From positions 62,001-126,000 of the forward strand of contig JAJTEE010000004.1 in assembly GCA_021298215.1 (NCBI GenBank): a DNA stretch of 64,000 nucleotides, given 5' to 3'. Made by a program: the position numbers and the translations under genes. Below the pieces are notes generated by a model, which ran no database searches, was not told the origin of the DNA, and worked only from the letters and a program-made list of their open reading frames with translations. This stretch comes from Alphaproteobacteria bacterium (lineage in GTDB: Bacteria; Pseudomonadota; Alphaproteobacteria; Paracaedibacterales; CAITNM01). This document shows, in pieces, positions 61,267 through 64,000 of the stretch. Numbering within the stretch: the stretch's first letter is position 1; every line of letters begins with the position of its first letter.

Positions 61267-61962
61267 ATGCGTGGCTTAGTAATACTTGCAATGATTTTGA
61301 CATCCGCTCAAAGCTTTTCAGCAAATGATTTTCCAGAACAACAAGCTTCGATTCCTGTTATGCGCACAGGGCATTCCGTATTAATAGATCACAATCATCT
61401 TATTCAAGCAGCATCTCGACGGCTCGTTTTATCGAGATTTTCTGCCACCTTAAATCGCGCAACTCCTCAAGAACAAGAAAGAATCTTAGGTCATTTTGAA
61501 AATGAGACAAATAACCCTGCATTAAGGGCAGAAATAGTGAATGCCAGTGTAGTTGACGAAGATGCTCTTGTTGAAGAAATTAATCATTCAGTTGCTCAAA
61601 TAATCAGAAATAGATTTCCTTTAAGTCTTCGCGCAACTCCAGAAGATTTCATTTTAGCTTCTGGTTTTACAAAAACCTTTCAAGATCAACTCACAGAAGC
61701 GGGCTGTTACATTAGACTTGGGCAATACTTGAAAAGCAGAGAAAGTTCAAGATATCTTGCATCTAGCGCCTTCCTCAAAGCTGGATTATTGTTTGCAACC
61801 ATTGCTCCAGATAAAAAAAGTGATGACTCACTATTATCAGCAGCTCAATGCTATTATTGGGCATTTCGCAACGAATCTGTACCTGAAAAAAAGCAATCCT
61901 TTAAAAAATTAAGTATTCTTCAATATGTTAACTATCTCCTTTTCCACTCTCAAACAGAGTAA
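61267..61962 (+). CDS. exported helical protein of unknown function, probably C-terminally truncated
   Basis: 231 residues. Signal peptide MRGLVILAMILTSAQSFSA (cleaved near residue 19). The rest is predicted helical with no recognised family; NRATPQEQERILGHFENETN, RNRFPLSLRATPEDFILASG and AGCYIRLGQYLKSRESSRYL are the more distinctive stretches. The stop TAA at 61960 is followed in the same frame by 16 more codons (EIEQIEKIQQENEKLR) that continue a coiled-coil-like pattern to a TAG at 62011, so the protein may have lost its tail by a nonsense change. It stands alone between the lipoprotein and brnQ. Confidence 0.6.
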   Translation: MRGLVILAMILTSAQSFSANDFPEQQASIPVMRTGHSVLIDHNHLIQAASRRLVLSRFSATLNRATPQEQERILGHFENETNNPALRAEIVNASVVDEDALVEEINHSVAQIIRNRFPLSLRATPEDFILASGFTKTFQDQLTEAGCYIRLGQYLKSRESSRYLASSAFLKAGLLFATIAPDKKSDDSLLSAAQCYYWAFRNESVPEKKQSFKKLSILQYVNYLLFHSQTE

Positions 61963-62128
61963 GAAATTGAACAGATTGAAAAAATACAACAAGAAAATGA
62001 AAAATTAAGATAGATACTTACTCTAGATTTATCAATACTGACAAATAAACAGTTAGACATATTTTTCTTGTAATTTTTCTCAAAATTCTCCATATATATA
62101 CCCTAAGAATAAGAGAATACTTAAGATA

Positions 62129-63214
62129 ATGTCATCCTTTAAAATTGTACTAACCGCTGGCTTTGCAATGTTCTCTATGTTCTTCGGCTCTGGAAACTTA
62201 GTATTCCCTCTCGCAGCAGGTTTTAAAACACAAAATATGTTTTTGTACACCTTAGTTGGGTGGATTGTAACCGCTGTTATCGTTCCTTTTATAGGAGTCA
62301 TGGGATTTGTGCGCAGCGAAGGCAGCCGAGACAAATACTATTCTAACCTTGGAAAATCAGGCGCTTTCGCCATTAATTTTCTCATCTTTATGTTAGTTGG
62401 ACCTTTCGGCGTTGTGCCAAGGTGTATCCTTGTCTCTTTCGGTGGATTCAACTTGATGAATCCTGCATTACCTTTATGGATATTTTCAGGCTTATTCAGC
62501 TTAATTTTGTTAGGACTTTGCTGGGAAAGAAATCGTCTAGTCGAGATCATTGGCGTCTTTTTAACACCCCTAAAATTAGGCGGCATTGCTTTCTTGATAG
62601 CAGTAGGACTTTGGGTTGCTCCAACAATGCAACCTGTTCTAATGACTTCTAAAGAATGTCTAGGATATGGTTTAGAGATAGGCTACCAAACAATGGATCT
62701 CATGGGCGCACCCCTAATTGCTATCAGCGTCTATGAATTTCTAAAGAAAAAAGCAAAGGCGGGTTCAAACCCAAAAAAGCTCTTCAAACTGGGCGTTCTT
62801 GCTAGCCTTTTAGGTGGCTCCATACTTTGTGCTGTATATTATGGATTCATGGCCCTAGGAGCACACTATGCTTCTGATCTAGTAGGACTGGGCCAAGAAC
62901 AGTATTTAGCTGCCATTGCCCAAAAAGCTCTTGGCTCCTATGCTCTGCCAATTGTCAGTATAACTCTTGCTGTTTCCTGCATGGCCACGGCCACCCTACT
63001 TACAACGATGTGGACTGACTTTCTCCACAGCGATATATTGAAAAAACAAGTAAATCGCCATACATGCTTAACCGCTAGTATATGCGTAGCATTTGCCATG
63101 TCATTACTTGGCTTTAGCAAAATCATGAATTTTCTAGCCAGTATTTTAGAGTGGCTTTACCCATTGATGATCATTTATGCCATATACAAACTTATCGACA
63201 AAAAACACGCATAA
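62129..63214 (+). CDS. brnQ: branched-chain amino acid carrier (BrnQ/LIVCS family)
   Basis: 361 residues, sodium- or proton-coupled importer of leucine, isoleucine and valine in the inner membrane. The N terminus [21 protein letters not shown] is the family signature, followed by [45 protein letters not shown] and [20 protein letters not shown]. It is shorter than the usual ~430 residues; the shortening is at the C-terminal end. Importers of this type are common in amino-acid-dependent, host-associated bacteria. mnmA begins five bases after its stop. Confidence 0.88.
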   Translation: MSSFKIVLTAGFAMFSMFFGSGNLVFPLAAGFKTQNMFLYTLVGWIVTAVIVPFIGVMGFVRSEGSRDKYYSNLGKSGAFAINFLIFMLVGPFGVVPRCILVSFGGFNLMNPALPLWIFSGLFSLILLGLCWERNRLVEIIGVFLTPLKLGGIAFLIAVGLWVAPTMQPVLMTSKECLGYGLEIGYQTMDLMGAPLIAISVYEFLKKKAKAGSNPKKLFKLGVLASLLGGSILCAVYYGFMALGAHYASDLVGLGQEQYLAAIAQKALGSYALPIVSITLAVSCMATATLLTTMWTDFLHSDILKKQVNRHTCLTASICVAFAMSLLGFSKIMNFLASILEWLYPLMIIYAIYKLIDKKHA

Positions 63215-63218
63215 ATTC

Positions 63219-64000
63219 ATGCTTGATAATGTGAACCCAGGCGCGCGCATTGCCGTAGCCATGTCGGGAGGCGTTGATTCATCAGTAGCAGCAGCACTAA
63301 TGGTTGAAGCTGGTTACGATGTAGTCGGCATTACCCTGCAGCTATACGATCATGGAGCAATGCTTAATAAAAAAGGAGCGTGTTGCGCTGGACAAGATAT
63401 TTACGATGCAAAAACAGTTGCAGATAAGATGGGCTTTCCTCACTACGTTTTAGACTATGAAAGCGTTTTCAAAGAAAAAGTCATTGATGATTTTGCTGAT
63501 TCTTATCTACAAGGAGAAACACCTCTTCCCTGCGTACGATGCAACCAGCAGGTAAAATTTAAAGATCTCTTACAAACAGCTCGTGATCTCGGCGCTGAAG
63601 CCTTAGTTACAGGACATTACGTTCAGAGATTTCCTAATGAAAAAGCAGAATTACACCGAGCCTTTGATCACAATAGAGATCAAAGCTATTTTCTATTCAC
63701 AACCACCCAAGATCAGCTAGAGTACTTGCGCTTCCCCTTAGGAGGATTGCCTAAATCCGAAACAAGAATGCATGCTTCAAGATTTGGCTTAACTGTCGCT
63801 GAAAAGCCAGATAGCCAAGATATTTGCTTTGTTCCCAATGGCTCCTATGCAAATCTTGTTAGCAAATTACGACCTGGATCATTAGACGCAGGGGATATTA
63901 TTCATATAAATGGTACTGTCCTTGGACGCCATGAAGGAATTATCAATTACACTATTGGACAACGTAAAGGTCTTGGTATTTCATCACCAGAACCACTATA
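63219..64000 (+). CDS. mnmA: tRNA-specific 2-thiouridylase MnmA, 3'-truncated by window edge
   Basis: Thiolates uridine 34 of Lys, Glu and Gln tRNAs. The frame is open from ATG 63219 ([20 protein letters not shown]) to the last base, about 260 of the usual ~360 residues. Motifs are the PP-loop [17 protein letters not shown], the first catalytic cysteine in [43 protein letters not shown], seen as DQSYFLF, and the second catalytic Cys in [14 protein letters not shown], followed by [20 protein letters not shown], which is cut by the edge. It is five bases downstream of brnQ. Its substrate tRNA-Glu (TTC) is encoded at 37.2 kb. Confidence 0.94.
   Translation, partial: MLDNVNPGARIAVAMSGGVDSSVAAALMVEAGYDVVGITLQLYDHGAMLNKKGACCAGQDIYDAKTVADKMGFPHYVLDYESVFKEKVIDDFADSYLQGETPLPCVRCNQQVKFKDLLQTARDLGAEALVTGHYVQRFPNEKAELHRAFDHNRDQSYFLFTTTQDQLEYLRFPLGGLPKSETRMHASRFGLTVAEKPDSQDICFVPNGSYANLVSKLRPGSLDAGDIIHINGTVLGRHEGIINYTIGQRKGLGISSPEPL

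Overview
The window reads as the chromosome of a low-GC (AT-rich by eye; not computed) alphaproteobacterium. The strongest taxonomic signal is a full-length CtrA cell-cycle regulator. It is supported by a flgF-flgG-flgA-flgH-fliE flagellar cluster behind a sigma-54-type promoter, the alphaproteobacterial ribbon-helix-helix protein next to SecB, and an ExoD-family protein. Low GC, many short lineage-specific exported proteins and several visibly decaying genes would fit a host-associated lineage such as the Holosporales/Paracaedibacter-like groups. That placement is inference: no rRNA gene is present to settle it.

Layout. 1-3.5 kb: queuosine precursor transporter (cut by the window edge), tgt, ctrA with a TTAA-box array, and an outer-membrane barrel. 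3.5-4.85 kb: a DUF4143-type ATPase preceded by 23-bp phased repeats. 4.84-8.3 kb: dapA, a soluble lytic transglycosylase and greA. 8.3-10.1 kb: an exported protein with a deamidase-like Cys/His pair, then a transaldolase. 10.2-15.6 kb: a LysR regulator divergent from a DabB-DabA inorganic-carbon pump operon with a third DUF6671-type gene. dabA is split by a -1 shift lying exactly on a T TTT TTG heptamer. 15.6-23.3 kb: metK, tatD, PBP1A, an organophosphate-type MFS carrier, trmD, rplS and a second outer-membrane barrel whose start region carries an A7 frame break. 23.3-25.4 kb: a small island of two exported proteins of unknown function, bounded by a duplicated murB 3' end. 25.4-31.4 kb: murB, murC, murG, recN, bamD on the minus strand. 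31.6-37.5 kb: aminotransferase, citrate synthase, MFS carrier, asparagine synthase, tRNA-Glu. 37.5-48.3 kb: mrp, prmA, CsbD-like protein, RHH protein, secB, prmC, cvpA, Sel1 protein, yqgE, RNase D, an epimerase with a Sec signal peptide, accB and accC. 48.3-58 kb: exoD, motA, motB, uppP, aconitase and the flagellar cluster. 58-64 kb: AsmA-like protein, a His-rich lipoprotein, an exported helical protein, brnQ and mnmA (cut by the window edge).

How the parts fit. Peptidoglycan precursor supply (dapA, murB/C/G, uppP) and remodelling (PBP1A, lytic transglycosylase) are well represented, so the cell has a real wall. Outer-membrane assembly (bamD, asmA-like, secB, two barrels) indicates a diderm. 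The TCA enzymes citrate synthase and aconitase, acetyl-CoA carboxylase subunits and a bicarbonate pump together suggest that carbon dioxide/bicarbonate supply for biosynthesis may matter; this link is inference. Motility genes (motAB and the rod/ring genes) sit under sigma-54-type control, with ctrA elsewhere in the window.

Gene decay or slippage is a theme: dabA, the second barrel, the protein at 61.3 kb and a relic at 8.3 kb are all interrupted. Two of these breaks lie in mononucleotide runs, so assembly error, polymerase slippage and phase variation must be told apart by reads.
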